From JAAETI01 sp965368515 (GTDB lineage: Bacteria > Actinomycetota > Acidimicrobiia > Spongiisociales > UBA5794), in the NCBI GenBank assembly GCA_965368515.1, contig CBDUNF010000001.1, positions 1-64,000 of the forward strand: a stretch of 64,000 nucleotides of DNA, read 5' to 3'. This document shows, piece by piece, positions 31,362 to 40,611 of this stretch. The position numbers and the translations under genes are program-made. Numbering within the stretch: the stretch's first letter is position 1; each line of letters begins with the position of its first letter. The notes under the pieces are model-generated. The model had not been told where the DNA came from. It did not search any database and saw nothing but the letters and a program-made list of their open reading frames with translations.

Positions 31362-32291
31362 ATGGCGTCTTCACACCGAATTGTCAGCCGAGGCACGGTA
31401 TTGACTCTGGTTCTGGGCCTGCTGCTCGGGGCCGCCATCACCTCTGCGTTGGCAGCGCCGCTCGATGCGGGGAAAGCGCCGGGGCAGCGGGTGGTCGAAC
31501 ACCGCATCGACATCCCTGCAGGCGACCATGTGATTCCGGCGATCCTTGCGGTGCCGAGAAGGGGTGGCCCGAACGCTGAGTTTCCCGCGGTCCTAATGGT
31601 GCACGGCTTCGCCTCGCACAAGGACGAAGTCGGCGACATGTACAAACGAGAGGCGCGATATCTGGCCGGCGCCGGGTACGCCTCGCTGCGGATTGATTTT
31701 GCCGGGTCGGGCGAGAGCGCCCAGCCGTGGGTCGCCAACACCTACGACGGGATGGTCGCCGACACTCGGATCGCGCTCGATTGGCTCGTTGACCACTCGG
31801 CGACCGACGACGATCGAATCGGGATTCTGGGGTTCAGCCTGGGTTCGCGGATCTCGGCAGCGGTAGCCGGAACGGACGACCGGATCGCCGCGTTTGCCAG
31901 CTGGTCTGGTTCGGTTGAGAACGGTCGCACCGGGTTCGATTTCTTCTTTGACACCTACTACGAGGAGGCCCAGGCCAACGGGTCGGTCGTCGTTGATCTT
32001 GGGTTCACGGTCATCGAGTTGAGTGCTGAGTGGTTCGAGAGCATGGATGCGTCTCACGCCCGCGACGATGTCGGCGGCTACGTCGGCCCACTTCTCGCCA
32101 TTGCGGGTACCGACGACTTGACCGTCGATCCGGTCGTATCGAGAGAGCTGATTCTGCATGCGGGGAGCCTCGACGCGACCCTGAGGATCCTCCCCGGAGC
32201 AGACCACATCTACCACGTGCTGACACCCGACCAGACTCTTGCCGAGGAGGTCATGCTGCTGACGGCACGCTGGTTCGCCGACAAGCTGTAA
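31362..32291 (+). CDS. Secreted alpha/beta-hydrolase
   Basis: The 309-residue product has an N-terminal signal peptide (hydrophobic residues about 12-30, probable cleavage after LAA). The hydrolase fold follows: oxyanion region VLMVHGFASHKDE near 73-85, nucleophile motif GFSLGSR near 161-167 (Ser in GxSxG-like GFSLG), Asp in AGTDDLTVDP near 246-255, and catalytic His in GADHIYHVL near 277-285. It is probably an exported esterase or acyl hydrolase. TAGGAGGGACA precedes the ATG. A link to the inositol genes is not evident. Confidence 0.83.
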   Translation: MASSHRIVSRGTVLTLVLGLLLGAAITSALAAPLDAGKAPGQRVVEHRIDIPAGDHVIPAILAVPRRGGPNAEFPAVLMVHGFASHKDEVGDMYKREARYLAGAGYASLRIDFAGSGESAQPWVANTYDGMVADTRIALDWLVDHSATDDDRIGILGFSLGSRISAAVAGTDDRIAAFASWSGSVENGRTGFDFFFDTYYEEAQANGSVVVDLGFTVIELSAEWFESMDASHARDDVGGYVGPLLAIAGTDDLTVDPVVSRELILHAGSLDATLRILPGADHIYHVLTPDQTLAEEVMLLTARWFADKL

Positions 32292-32362
32292 GCGGGCCAT
32301 GCCGCACGGTCCGTATCGCCTCTGTGCGTTGCGGGCCGTGCCTCATTCTGTCAGGACCAAAC

Positions 32363-32394
32363 GATTGGAACGTTCCAATCACCAGCGTTAGTAT
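32363..32394 (+). promoter_or_regulatory. LacI-type operator 3 overlapping the promoter of the 2-hydroxyacid dehydrogenase operon
   Basis: GATTGGAACGTTCCAATC (32363-32380) is a perfect 18-base palindrome, the longest of the five copies. Its left half supplies TTGGAA (32365-32370), a -35-like hexamer, followed after 18 bases by TAGTAT (32389-32394). Repressor binding would directly exclude RNA polymerase. Confidence 0.75.
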
Positions 32395-32430
32395 CGGGTG
32401 ACATCGTCGGAGGGTGCGTTGGAAGTGTCG

Positions 32431-33381
32431 ATGCCAGCAGTCTGGTTTGAGCGGGAGATCCTGCCGGATCTATATGCCGACGTGGTCACTCATGTCCAGG
32501 TGCTTGGGCCGGCCAGTGCTACCCCGGACGAGCCTTATCGTGGTCTTCCGACGGCTCTCGGCGTCGTCGCCTCCCAACACAACTACACAGCAGAGGTGAT
32601 GGATCTCGCCCCCGGGCTGCTCGTTATCTCTCGCACCGGAATCGGTTACGAAAAGGTTGATGTTGACGCAGCCACCGCAAGGGGAATCGCTGTCTGCAAC
32701 ACCCCGGATGCTCCAACCGTCTCGACCGCCGAGCACGCCATCGCACTGCTGCTCATGGTCGCCAAGAACGTCAAACGCTCCGAGGCGGCTCTCCGAGGTG
32801 GCGGCTCGGACTTCTACGCCCGGCATGTCGGCATCGAATTGGAGGGGCTCACCCTGGGTCTCGTTGGATTCGGCAGGATCGCCCGGCAGGTCGCTGGTCT
32901 TGCCCATGGCTTTGGCATGCAAGTCTTGGCATTCGATCCGTTTCTGGATGATTCCGAGTTCGAAGGAGCGACTCGCTGCGACACAGCAGAGCAGTTGGCC
33001 GCCCAGGCGGATGCGCTCTCGTTGCATGTCCCACTCACCAGCGACAACGCTGGGCTCGTCGGTGGGGACTTCCTGCGGGTGATGAAGTCGGGGGCAATCC
33101 TCATCAATACCGCACGTGGGGGGCTGGTGGACCTTGCCGCGCTGGAAGCCGCACTCGAGTCCGGCCATCTCTTTGGTGTCGGACTCGACGTGACCGATCC
33201 GGAACCGCTACCGCCCGACCATCCCCTACTGCACAGGGACGATGTAGTGGTCACCCCCCACGTCGCCGCCGGTACTGCCGGGGCCAAGCGCAGGATCTTC
33301 AACACAGCCTTTACACAAGTCACGCAGGTTCTCAACGGAACACGACCCCAGCACCTCGTCAATCCCGAGGTGTGGAGTTGA
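32431..33381 (+). CDS. D-2-hydroxyacid (phosphoglycerate-type) dehydrogenase
   Basis: The 316-residue product has a nucleotide loop GFGRIARQV near residues 148-156 and the catalytic set Arg in NTARGGLVD, Glu in DPEP and His in TPHVAAGT. It is a second member of this family in the window. The operator upstream places it in the inositol regulon, where it may reduce or oxidise a side product. ATG 32431 is preferred; TTG 32419 after GGAGGG is an alternative. A GTG at 32398 lies too close to the predicted transcription start to be used. Confidence 0.82.
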   Translation: MPAVWFEREILPDLYADVVTHVQVLGPASATPDEPYRGLPTALGVVASQHNYTAEVMDLAPGLLVISRTGIGYEKVDVDAATARGIAVCNTPDAPTVSTAEHAIALLLMVAKNVKRSEAALRGGGSDFYARHVGIELEGLTLGLVGFGRIARQVAGLAHGFGMQVLAFDPFLDDSEFEGATRCDTAEQLAAQADALSLHVPLTSDNAGLVGGDFLRVMKSGAILINTARGGLVDLAALEAALESGHLFGVGLDVTDPEPLPPDHPLLHRDDVVVTPHVAAGTAGAKRRIFNTAFTQVTQVLNGTRPQHLVNPEVWS

Positions 33382-33412
33382 TGCTCCCAGCAGCGCATTG
33401 ATAGGAGAAACA

Positions 33413-34588
33413 GTGAACAAGACCATCGGCATCGGTGTCGTCGGGTTTGGTTGGATGGGCCAGGCGCACAGCCGCGCCTACCGCAACATCCCCGTGTATT
33501 TCCCTGAGACCGGGCTGGAGCCCAAGCTGGTTGCCATTGCGGACAACGTGCCCGAGCGGGTCGACCTGGCAGTCAACAACTTCGGCTTCGAGACCGGCAC
33601 CGCCGATTGGCGCGAGCTCCTGGACCGTGATGACATCGACGTCATCGATTGCACAGCACCAACTGGCATGCATGAAGAGGTGGCCGTTGCGGCTGCTGCT
33701 GCCGGCAAACACGTCACCTGCGAGAAGCCGGTGGGCATCACACCGATGGCAACGGCCGCCATCGAAAAGGCGTCGCGAGATGCTGGTGTGATCACCGGGT
33801 GCGGCTACAACTATCGGTGGGCGCCGATGGTGCAGTACACCAAGCAGCTCATCGATGACGGTCGGTTCGGAGACCTGACTCACTACCGCGGCCGGTTCTT
33901 CTCCATGTATGGGCGGGATCGGCTCGGCCTTCTGTCGTGGCGGTTCAAGCAAGACGAGGCCGGGTTTGGGGCTCTCGCCGACATCATGTCCCACGCCGTC
34001 GACATGGCTCAGTACCTATGCGGACCGATCAAGAAGGTCGTCTCCGTCAAGGAGATCTTCGTCAAGGACCGCCCTCTGCCCACTCCGGGTTCGGGCACAC
34101 ACTATGACCGGGGCAAGCCCGATGACCCTACCGGCGTGGTCACCAACGAGGACTACGTCGGAGCTCTGGTTGAGTTCGAGAACGGAGTGCGAGGGACACT
34201 CGAGGCGGATCGCTCCATCTTTGGACCGCAGAGCCAGATGGCCTTTGAGATGAACGGTTCCAAGGGCGCCGCATACTGGGACCACGAGAAGCTCAATCAA
34301 CTGTCGTTGTATCTCCCCGAGGAACAGCCAACCGACGGGTTTGTCGAGGTGCTGTCGGGCGATGCCTACAAGCACCACGGCAACTTCGTGCCGGGCGGCG
34401 GCAACTCGATTGGCTACGAGGACCTCAAGACGATCGAGGCCCTCGAGTTCATCACTGCGGTTGCCGAAGGCCGTCCCAACAAGCCCGACTTTGGTGACGC
34501 GTTGTCCGCTGCGTCGGTTGCGGCTGCGATGGTGCGGTCCTGGGAATCGGAGAAGTGGGAAGACGTCGTCAGCCTTCGTATCGACTGA
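33413..34588 (+). CDS. Gfo/Idh/MocA-family oxidoreductase
   Basis: This 391-residue protein has the GFGWMGQAHS Rossmann loop at residues 11-20, CEKPVG near 103-108, GYNYRWAPM near 128-136 and an MSHAVDMAQYLCG helix near 196-208. It is longer than IolG and more like the IolG/IolW- or MocA-type enzymes acting on inositol isomers or rhizopines. The GTG at 33413 follows ATAGGAGA at good spacing; the TTG at 33398 does not. It is cotranscribed with the genes on each side (32- and 12-base gaps). Confidence 0.82.
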   Translation: MNKTIGIGVVGFGWMGQAHSRAYRNIPVYFPETGLEPKLVAIADNVPERVDLAVNNFGFETGTADWRELLDRDDIDVIDCTAPTGMHEEVAVAAAAAGKHVTCEKPVGITPMATAAIEKASRDAGVITGCGYNYRWAPMVQYTKQLIDDGRFGDLTHYRGRFFSMYGRDRLGLLSWRFKQDEAGFGALADIMSHAVDMAQYLCGPIKKVVSVKEIFVKDRPLPTPGSGTHYDRGKPDDPTGVVTNEDYVGALVEFENGVRGTLEADRSIFGPQSQMAFEMNGSKGAAYWDHEKLNQLSLYLPEEQPTDGFVEVLSGDAYKHHGNFVPGGGNSIGYEDLKTIEALEFITAVAEGRPNKPDFGDALSAASVAAAMVRSWESEKWEDVVSLRID

Positions 34589-34600
34589 CCCGGAGGACAA

Positions 34601-35362
34601 ATGCTGCTCGAGAACACAACCAAGCGCAAGCTCCGTGACGGCGGGACCGTCTATGGATGTTTCATGCGCCAGGCCGAGGCGACCCTCGCCGAATTCATCG
34701 CGATGCAGGGCATGGACTTCATGATCTTCGACGGCGAACACGGGTCGCTCGAAGCCCGCGACATCGAAGGGCTCAGCCGGGCCTGTGAGTTGCACGGCGT
34801 AACACCGATCGCCCGGGTCAGTAGCAACCAGCCGGCGGCGATATTGCGCTTTCTCGATGCCGGAGCCCATGGAGTCCAGATCCCCTGGGTGAATACCGCG
34901 GCCGAGGTCGAGCAGGCAGTGCAGTCGGCGAAGTACGGGCCTCGCGGGTTGCGCGGACTCGCCGGGAGCAGGCAAGGCGGATGGGGCCTCACCGAACCGC
35001 TGGGCGAATACACCCAGCGTGCCAATCGTGAAACGATGGTGGTTATCCACATCGAAACCGCCCAGGCCGCCGCGGCGGTCGAGGAGTACGTCGGCATCGA
35101 CGATGTCGACGTCTTGTTCATCGGCCCCACCGATCTGTCCCATTCGCTTGGGCACCCCGGGAACCCTGGTCATTCCGAAGTGGTCGAGGTCATGGATCGG
35201 GTCACCGAGGCCGTGGTGGCGTCCGACAAGACACTCGGCATCTTTGTTGGGACCCGGAAGGCGGCTGCAGATTGGCACGCCAAGGGTGCTCGCTACATCG
35301 CAACAGGTCTAGAAGGAATCATCAAGCAAGGAATCCAGGCATACCTACCTGGCGACCGGTAA
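34601..35362 (+). CDS. HpcH/HpaI-family aldolase
   Basis: The 253-residue class II aldolase has the family marks in order: FMIFDGEHGSLEARDIE near 40-56 with the catalytic His, DAGAHGVQIPWVNT near 85-98, GPRGLRGLAGSRQGG near 111-125, VVIHIETAQAA with metal ligand Glu, and DVLFIGPTDLSHSLG near 170-184 (Asp). These enzymes cleave 4-hydroxy-2-oxo acids into pyruvate and an aldehyde. In this operon it may handle an acid from cyclitol degradation. Substrate not determined. Confidence 0.85.
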   Translation: MLLENTTKRKLRDGGTVYGCFMRQAEATLAEFIAMQGMDFMIFDGEHGSLEARDIEGLSRACELHGVTPIARVSSNQPAAILRFLDAGAHGVQIPWVNTAAEVEQAVQSAKYGPRGLRGLAGSRQGGWGLTEPLGEYTQRANRETMVVIHIETAQAAAAVEEYVGIDDVDVLFIGPTDLSHSLGHPGNPGHSEVVEVMDRVTEAVVASDKTLGIFVGTRKAAADWHAKGARYIATGLEGIIKQGIQAYLPGDR

Positions 35363-35373
35363 AGGAGTCACCA

Positions 35374-37218
35374 ATGGAGACCATCCGACTGACAACTGCG
35401 CAGGCCATCGTCAAGTGGCTGCTCGCGCAGCGAACAATCGTTGCCGGTGAAGAAGTCGGCATCTTCGCCGGAGCCTTCGGCATCTTCGGTCACGGCAATG
35501 TCACATGTCTCGCCGAGGCGCTCCAGCCGGTCCAGGACGAGCTGCCGACCTGGCGCGGCCACAACGAGCAGTCAATGGCTCTTGCCGCCGTCGCCTACGG
35601 CAAAGCTATGCGTGGCAAGCGCATCATGATCGCCACCTCCTCGATCGGCCCCGGCAGCACCAACATGGTTACCGCTGCTGCCGCTGCTCACGCCAATCGC
35701 ATCCCCGTGCTGCTGTTCTCAGGCGACACATTTCAGCACCGCATCGTTGATCCGGTGCTCCAGCAGGTTGAGAACTTTGGGAACCCGACCATCACCGCAG
35801 CAGATACCTTCAAGCCGGTCACTCGGTATTGGGATCGGATCAGCCGTCCAGAGCAGGTGGTTCAGTCGCTCCCGCAGGCGCTGGCCGTCATGCTCGACCC
35901 CGCCACGCGCGGCCCGGCGTTCTTTGCGCTGCCGCAGGACATCCAAGCCGAGGCGTACGACTATCCGGCCCGATTCTTCGAGCCCAAGGTGCATTTCGTT
36001 CGTCGTCCTGGGCCCGATCCGCGTGAGGTCGCCGCAGCTGCCGCGATGCTCACCAAGGCCGAAAAGCCGATGATCATCGCCGGTGGAGGGGTGCATTACT
36101 CCGACGCGGTTGCGGAGTTGACCGACTTCGCCGAACGGCGGGGCATTCCGGTCGTCGAGACGGTCGCCGGCAAGGCCACCATGGTCCACGACCATCCGAA
36201 CTATGCGGGTCCTATCGGTGTGACGGGGTCGGCCGCTGCAAACTCTGTGGCCGAAGACGCAGACGTCGTTGTTGCCATCGGCACCCGACTGCAGGATTTC
36301 ACGACCGGATCATGGTCCGTGTTCAAGAACCCGAACACCCGCTTCATTGCCATCAACACTGCCGGTTGGGATGCACACAAGCAGATGTCGCAGCCGGTAG
36401 TCGCCGATGCAAAGGCAGCGCTCGCCGCACTGGACGCTGCGATCGGTGATTACAGGGCTGCGCCCGCCTGGCTGGCCTTTGCTCAGGACCGTATCGCCGA
36501 GTGGCACGACTATCTCGACTCCTGGAAGGGCCGGGAGCACGATGGGCCGCCGGCGTATGCCGAGGTCATCCAGGTAGTCAACGAGGTCTGCGACGACGAC
36601 GACTACTGCCTCTCGGCGGCCGGTGGGCTGCCGGGTGAGCTAGTGATGGGTTGGAGGTCCAAGGCTGTCGGTTCGTTCGACTCCGAGTATGGCTACTCCA
36701 CCATGGGATACGAGATCGCCGGTGCCTGGGGAGCGAAGATGGCTCGCGGTGACGGTGATGTCGTTTGCTGGGTTGGCGACGGCTCGTACTTGATGATGAA
36801 CTCCGACATCTACTCAACGGTGATGACGGGTAAGAAGGTCATTTTCATGGTCTGTGACAACGGCGGGTTCGCCGTCATCAACCGGCTCCAGGTCAACACC
36901 GGTGGCGAGGAGTTCAACAACCTGTTGCGGACTGCACGGCACGAGCGCTATTTCCATGTCGACTTTGTCAAGCACATCGAAGCGATGGGTGCTCTAGCCG
37001 AGAAGGTAGACAACATCGAAGACCTGCCCGCGGCATATGCCCGGGCGAAGGCGGCAGACCGCAGCTACGCCATCGTTGTCGACATCGATGAGTACACATG
37101 GACCGAGGGTGGCGCCTGGTGGGAGGTTGGCATCCCCGAGGTCAGCGACCGTGAGCAGGTGCGAGTCGCCCGTGCGGAACTCGAGGCCGAGAAGAAGCAC
37201 CAACGAGTCGGGATCTGA
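35374..37218 (+). CDS. iolD: 3D-(3,5/4)-trihydroxycyclohexane-1,2-dione hydrolase
   Basis: IolD opens the cyclohexanedione ring to 5-deoxy-glucuronate. The 614-residue product is a thiamine-diphosphate enzyme. An N-terminal pyrimidine-binding domain begins LTTAQAIVKWL and carries GIFGHGNV and the catalytic Glu in WRGHNEQSMALAA (near 61-73). A central domain follows, then the ThDP motif VVCWVGDGSYLMMNSDIYS near 464-482. The length matches known IolD (about 640). AAGGAGTCACCAATG gives the start. It overlaps none of its neighbours but is tightly spaced. Confidence 0.92.
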   Translation: METIRLTTAQAIVKWLLAQRTIVAGEEVGIFAGAFGIFGHGNVTCLAEALQPVQDELPTWRGHNEQSMALAAVAYGKAMRGKRIMIATSSIGPGSTNMVTAAAAAHANRIPVLLFSGDTFQHRIVDPVLQQVENFGNPTITAADTFKPVTRYWDRISRPEQVVQSLPQALAVMLDPATRGPAFFALPQDIQAEAYDYPARFFEPKVHFVRRPGPDPREVAAAAAMLTKAEKPMIIAGGGVHYSDAVAELTDFAERRGIPVVETVAGKATMVHDHPNYAGPIGVTGSAAANSVAEDADVVVAIGTRLQDFTTGSWSVFKNPNTRFIAINTAGWDAHKQMSQPVVADAKAALAALDAAIGDYRAAPAWLAFAQDRIAEWHDYLDSWKGREHDGPPAYAEVIQVVNEVCDDDDYCLSAAGGLPGELVMGWRSKAVGSFDSEYGYSTMGYEIAGAWGAKMARGDGDVVCWVGDGSYLMMNSDIYSTVMTGKKVIFMVCDNGGFAVINRLQVNTGGEEFNNLLRTARHERYFHVDFVKHIEAMGALAEKVDNIEDLPAAYARAKAADRSYAIVVDIDEYTWTEGGAWWEVGIPEVSDREQVRVARAELEAEKKHQRVGI

Positions 37219-37220
37219 CG

Positions 37221-38018
37221 ATGGCCGACCTTGATGGCAAGGTTGCGCTGCTGACCGGAGCCGGGTCGCTGGTCGGCGGCGCCATCGGCCAGAAGCTGGT
37301 CGATGCGGGGGCCAGGGTGGTGATGGCCGGTCGCAATGAAGCGAACGGAGCCGAGGTGGTTGCGCCGCTTGGTGACTCCGGCGTGTTCGTGAGCACCGAC
37401 ATCACCAAGGATGAAGACCTCGATGCGCTGGTGGCGGTGGCCGTGGGTCGGTTTGGCGGAGTAGACATTGTTGTCTCCGCTGCTGCCATCTTCGATTGCG
37501 GGATGCTGGAGACCACACGGGAGAATTGGTTGCGGTCGTTCGATACCAACGTGATCAGCGGTGCAATGCTGATCGAGAAAGCGGTACCCCACATGCGGGA
37601 GCGCGGGGGAGGGGCTGTCGTCATCGTCGGTTCGATCTCCGGCAAGCAGTCGCAGCCAAATCGGATTGTGTATCCGACCACCAAGTCCGCCCTGCTCGGT
37701 TTGACCCGGAACATGTCCCAGGCGCTGGCGCCGGACAATGTCCGGGTCAACCACATCACCCTGGGGTGGACGTGGAGCCGCAACATCGAGCGCCGCTACG
37801 GCAGCCGGGAACGAGCGGACCTGTTTGCCGCGGAGTTCCAACCGATGGGCCGGATGGTGCACCCTGAAGAGTGCGGCGATGCAGTCGTCTTCCTGAGCTC
37901 GGATCGGGCATCGTTCATCACCGGCGCCGATCTTGCCGTCGACGGTGGCTACGACGCAATCGGCCCCGAAGCGATGGGTCAGCCGTTCGAGAAGGTCCCG
38001 GCGCTGCCGGACACATAG
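37221..38018 (+). CDS. Short-chain dehydrogenase/reductase
   Basis: The 265-residue SDR shows the cofactor motif TGAGSLVGGAIG near 13-24, a NAG-like VVSAAAIFD near 83-91, Ser in IVGSISGKQ near 134-142 and the active-site YPTTK near 149-153. It begins two bases after iolD. It may act as an inositol or keto-sugar dehydrogenase complementing IolG; another SDR heads the second inositol locus. The C-terminus is normal for the family. Confidence 0.83.
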   Translation: MADLDGKVALLTGAGSLVGGAIGQKLVDAGARVVMAGRNEANGAEVVAPLGDSGVFVSTDITKDEDLDALVAVAVGRFGGVDIVVSAAAIFDCGMLETTRENWLRSFDTNVISGAMLIEKAVPHMRERGGGAVVIVGSISGKQSQPNRIVYPTTKSALLGLTRNMSQALAPDNVRVNHITLGWTWSRNIERRYGSRERADLFAAEFQPMGRMVHPEECGDAVVFLSSDRASFITGADLAVDGGYDAIGPEAMGQPFEKVPALPDT

Positions 38019-38046
38019 AAGCGGCGCCACCCAGCCGGCCCCTTAC

Positions 38047-38095
38047 GCTTCTTGCGTATCTGGTGTCCATATGTGGACGTGGTCTACGCCAGAAC
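38047..38095 (+). repeat. 49-base interspersed palindromic repeat, copy 2
   Basis: This copy differs from 21527-21575 at two positions. The shared core includes GTCCATATGTGGAC within TCTGG...CCAGA arms. It lies 28 bases after the SDR stop, so like copy 1 it follows the 3' end of a gene. Confidence 0.7.
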
Positions 38096-38219
38096 GGTTA
38101 GGGGGTGGCCACCGCTGACCTCAGTGGCGGCCGGGCGAAGATGCAGATGTGTGACGGTTCAGCATCGATCCGCAAGTTCAGCAAAGCGGCCGGCAGTCAG
38201 GTTCCATATGCTGTCGCCC

Positions 38220-38888
38220 ATGCCCTACGAGATGGACCTGAGCACGTTCTCGCTTGATCGGTTTGCCGAGGTGCTGACAACGGTTGAACCGCTGCCCAGC
38301 CGCCGGATCCTCGTCGACCACATCGTCGACATCACGGCACGACTTGGAGCCGAGGGCGTGTCAGACATAGAAGAGCTGCGCAAACTGTTGGCCGACAAGA
38401 AACGGTACGAAACAATCGGCGAGGATCTGGGGGTCGATGCCGCCTACCTGACGGTGCTGAACCGTGAGGTGAACTCGTACAGGACCAAACCGTTGCCGCT
38501 GGCGAAGCTCAACTTCCTCACCGCTGACGAGCTGGCGGTATTGGAAGGTGTCGGCATCAGGTCAACGAAGGCTCTCTACGAACGTTGCGCCGCAAAGAGC
38601 GATCGCTATGCGCTCGCCGAGGAACTGGCCATCGATACCGGGCGGTTGGTCGAGACGCTGCGGCTGGCCAACCTGGTGCGAATCAACGGCGTCGGTCCCT
38701 CATTTGCGCGGTTCCTCCTCGATCTTGGAGTGCGCGGCCCTGATGATCTTCGGTTGATGGAGACCGATGAGATCGTCCGGCGCTACTCGGATTCGATCGC
38801 CGGCGAGCCGAATCAACCAAAGCTACGAGGCGAGGACATCGAATACTGCAAGCGGTTCTGCGAAGGCCTTCAGGACGACGTTGAGTGA
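38220..38888 (+). CDS. DUF4332/helix-hairpin-helix-type protein of unknown function
   Basis: The 222-residue product contains two short helix-hairpin-helix-like segments, LNFLTADELAVLEGVGIRST near 101-120 and LVRINGVGPSFARFLLDLGV near 151-170. This arrangement is typical of DUF4332 proteins and of nonspecific nucleic-acid binders. No catalytic motif is visible. The start is uncertain: ATG 38220 or 38208. The 3' end overlaps the convergent TetR gene by 19 bases. Confidence 0.65.
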   Translation: MPYEMDLSTFSLDRFAEVLTTVEPLPSRRILVDHIVDITARLGAEGVSDIEELRKLLADKKRYETIGEDLGVDAAYLTVLNREVNSYRTKPLPLAKLNFLTADELAVLEGVGIRSTKALYERCAAKSDRYALAEELAIDTGRLVETLRLANLVRINGVGPSFARFLLDLGVRGPDDLRLMETDEIVRRYSDSIAGEPNQPKLRGEDIEYCKRFCEGLQDDVE

Positions 38889-39535
38889 ATCCGCTCGATG
38901 CCGTCGAGGATCAGGCGAAGCCCAAACTCGAACTCAGTTTCATCAACGTCGACTGGATCAACAAGATGCTGACGGACGTGAACAGCCAGATCCGGGTACT
39001 CGTCGGCCGGCAGTTCGGCTAGGAACCGGTCAGCGAACTCGTCGAGGTTGTCCATATCGGCGGCAAAACTGAGCAGCTGCATCGTGTAACCGAGGATGTG
39101 GTTTTCGACGACGTGATAGGCGTGGTGGGTGAGGTCCTCAGACAATCCTCCGTTGCGGAGGGTCGACAGGGCAACGTCCATGTAGCGCATCCGGGCGGGT
39201 CCGAGGTTGAGACGAGAGACCCACAGCATTCCCGCCCATGGGTGACGCAACAGAACTTCCTGGGCGGAGATCGCGCGGTGCCGGGTTGCCGACTTCCAAC
39301 CACCCCTACCGGTGAGATCGATCTCGGCCGCGACGACGTCGATGATCCCGTCGAGGATCTCGTCCTTGTTCCTGACGTGGTGATAGAGCGACATCGCCTC
39401 CACCCCCAACTCCGCGGCTAGCTTGCGCATCGTGAGCGAGCCAAGACCGCCCGCATCGGCGAGACCGACTGCTGCCTGCAGCACACGGTCACGGCTGAGC
39501 GGGGCTCGCGGTGTATCTGTCATTTCGTCTGGCAC
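38870..39535 (-). CDS. TetR-family transcriptional regulator
   Basis: The 221-residue product has the N-terminal TetR helix-turn-helix, RVLQAAVGLADAGGLGSLTMRKLAAELGVEAMSLYHHV, near 17-54 and a C-terminal TetR_C-type ligand domain. It starts at a GTG five bases after GAGGAGG. It is divergent from an NAD(P)H-quinone-type oxidoreductase gene, the classic arrangement for a repressor controlling its neighbour and itself. Confidence 0.87.
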   Translation of the reverse strand: MPDEMTDTPRAPLSRDRVLQAAVGLADAGGLGSLTMRKLAAELGVEAMSLYHHVRNKDEILDGIIDVVAAEIDLTGRGGWKSATRHRAISAQEVLLRHPWAGMLWVSRLNLGPARMRYMDVALSTLRNGGLSEDLTHHAYHVVENHILGYTMQLLSFAADMDNLDEFADRFLAELPADEYPDLAVHVRQHLVDPVDVDETEFEFGLRLILDGIERIHSTSS

Positions 39536-39561
39536 GATTCCTCCTCAGGGGATATTACCTC

Positions 39562-39614
39562 TTGACAGCCTTACTTTGTATGGGTAGCTTTGAAGTGTAC
39601 CCTTACAACGTAAG
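39562..39614 (+). promoter_or_regulatory. Promoter and candidate TetR operator of the oxidoreductase gene
   Basis: TTGACA (39562-39567) and TAGCTT (39585-39590) are 17 bases apart. Downstream, CTTAC-AAC-GTAAG (39602-39614) is a small palindrome, and ATGGGTA (39580-39586) pairs with TACCCTT around the start site. One of these is the likely TetR binding site. Confidence 0.5.
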
Positions 39615-39633
39615 AATAGGGTAGGAGGAAATC

Positions 39634-40602
39634 GTGAAGGCAATCACCCAGTACAAATACGGCGGTCCCGAGACGCTTCAATTCGAGGACATCGCCAAGC
39701 CCATTCCCCAGGACGATGAGGTCCTGGTCGAAGTCCGGGCTGCGTCACTCAACATTGCCGATTGGCACATGATGACGGGCACTCCATGGATCGTGAGACT
39801 CATGGGCGGGGGTTTCCGCCGACCAAAGAACACGACCATTGGTAGTGATGTCGCAGGGGTAGTGGAAGCCGTCGGGACTGCGATCTCCACGTTCCAGCCC
39901 GGTGACGAGGTCATGGGCGACATCCGCAGGTCGTTCGCCGAGTACGCCGTCGCCAAGGAGAGGTGGCTGACCCATAAGCCGGAAGGTACGAGTTTCGACC
40001 AGGCCGCCGGGATTCCGTTGGCGGCGATCACTGCACTCCAGGGCCTGCGCGATCACGGCAAGCTACAGGCCGGGCAGAAGGTCTTGGTCAATGGTGCGTC
40101 GGGATCTGTCGGCACCTTCACGGTGCAGATCGCCACCGCCATGGGGGCGGAGGTGACAGCCGTGTGCAGCACCCGCAATGTCGATACGGCCCGCTCGCTC
40201 GGGGCCTCGCATGTCATCGACTACACCAAAGAGGATTTCACCAAGGTGGCCGAGCGGTTCGATGTGATGATCGATATCGTTGGCAACCGTTCTCCGAAGG
40301 CATGTCGTGATTTGCTCGTCGCCGGCGGAATCTACGTCATCATTGGCGGTCCCAAGGGGCGGGTCCTGGGCCCCATTCCCAGGATGATCAGGGCGAAGTT
40401 TGCGTTCATGGGCCGCAGCCAGCACATGGTCTGGTTCGTGGCGAAGGTGAACCGGCCGGACCTGGATGTCCTGAGCGGCATGGTCGAGGAGGGCAAGCTC
40501 GTCTCGGTTGTCGATCGCACTTACTCGCTCGACCAGGTGCCGGACGCCTTCCGCTATCTCGGCGAGGGCCATGCCAAAGGCAAGCTCATCGTCACCATCT
40601 AG
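39634..40602 (+). CDS. Zinc-independent quinone oxidoreductase/alcohol dehydrogenase-like protein (MDR family)
   Basis: The 322-residue product is a medium-chain reductase. It has the N-terminal GroES-like fold starting MKAITQYKYGGPETL, SDVAGVVEAVG near 70-80, and the NADPH motif NGASGSVGTFTVQIA near 152-166. The structural-zinc Cys cluster and the catalytic-zinc Cys are missing, as in quinone oxidoreductases (QOR). It probably reduces electrophilic or quinone compounds that also act as the TetR ligand. The start is a GTG after GTAGGAGGA. Confidence 0.87.
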   Translation: MKAITQYKYGGPETLQFEDIAKPIPQDDEVLVEVRAASLNIADWHMMTGTPWIVRLMGGGFRRPKNTTIGSDVAGVVEAVGTAISTFQPGDEVMGDIRRSFAEYAVAKERWLTHKPEGTSFDQAAGIPLAAITALQGLRDHGKLQAGQKVLVNGASGSVGTFTVQIATAMGAEVTAVCSTRNVDTARSLGASHVIDYTKEDFTKVAERFDVMIDIVGNRSPKACRDLLVAGGIYVIIGGPKGRVLGPIPRMIRAKFAFMGRSQHMVWFVAKVNRPDLDVLSGMVEEGKLVSVVDRTYSLDQVPDAFRYLGEGHAKGKLIVTI

Positions 40603-40611
40603 CTGAGGCTG

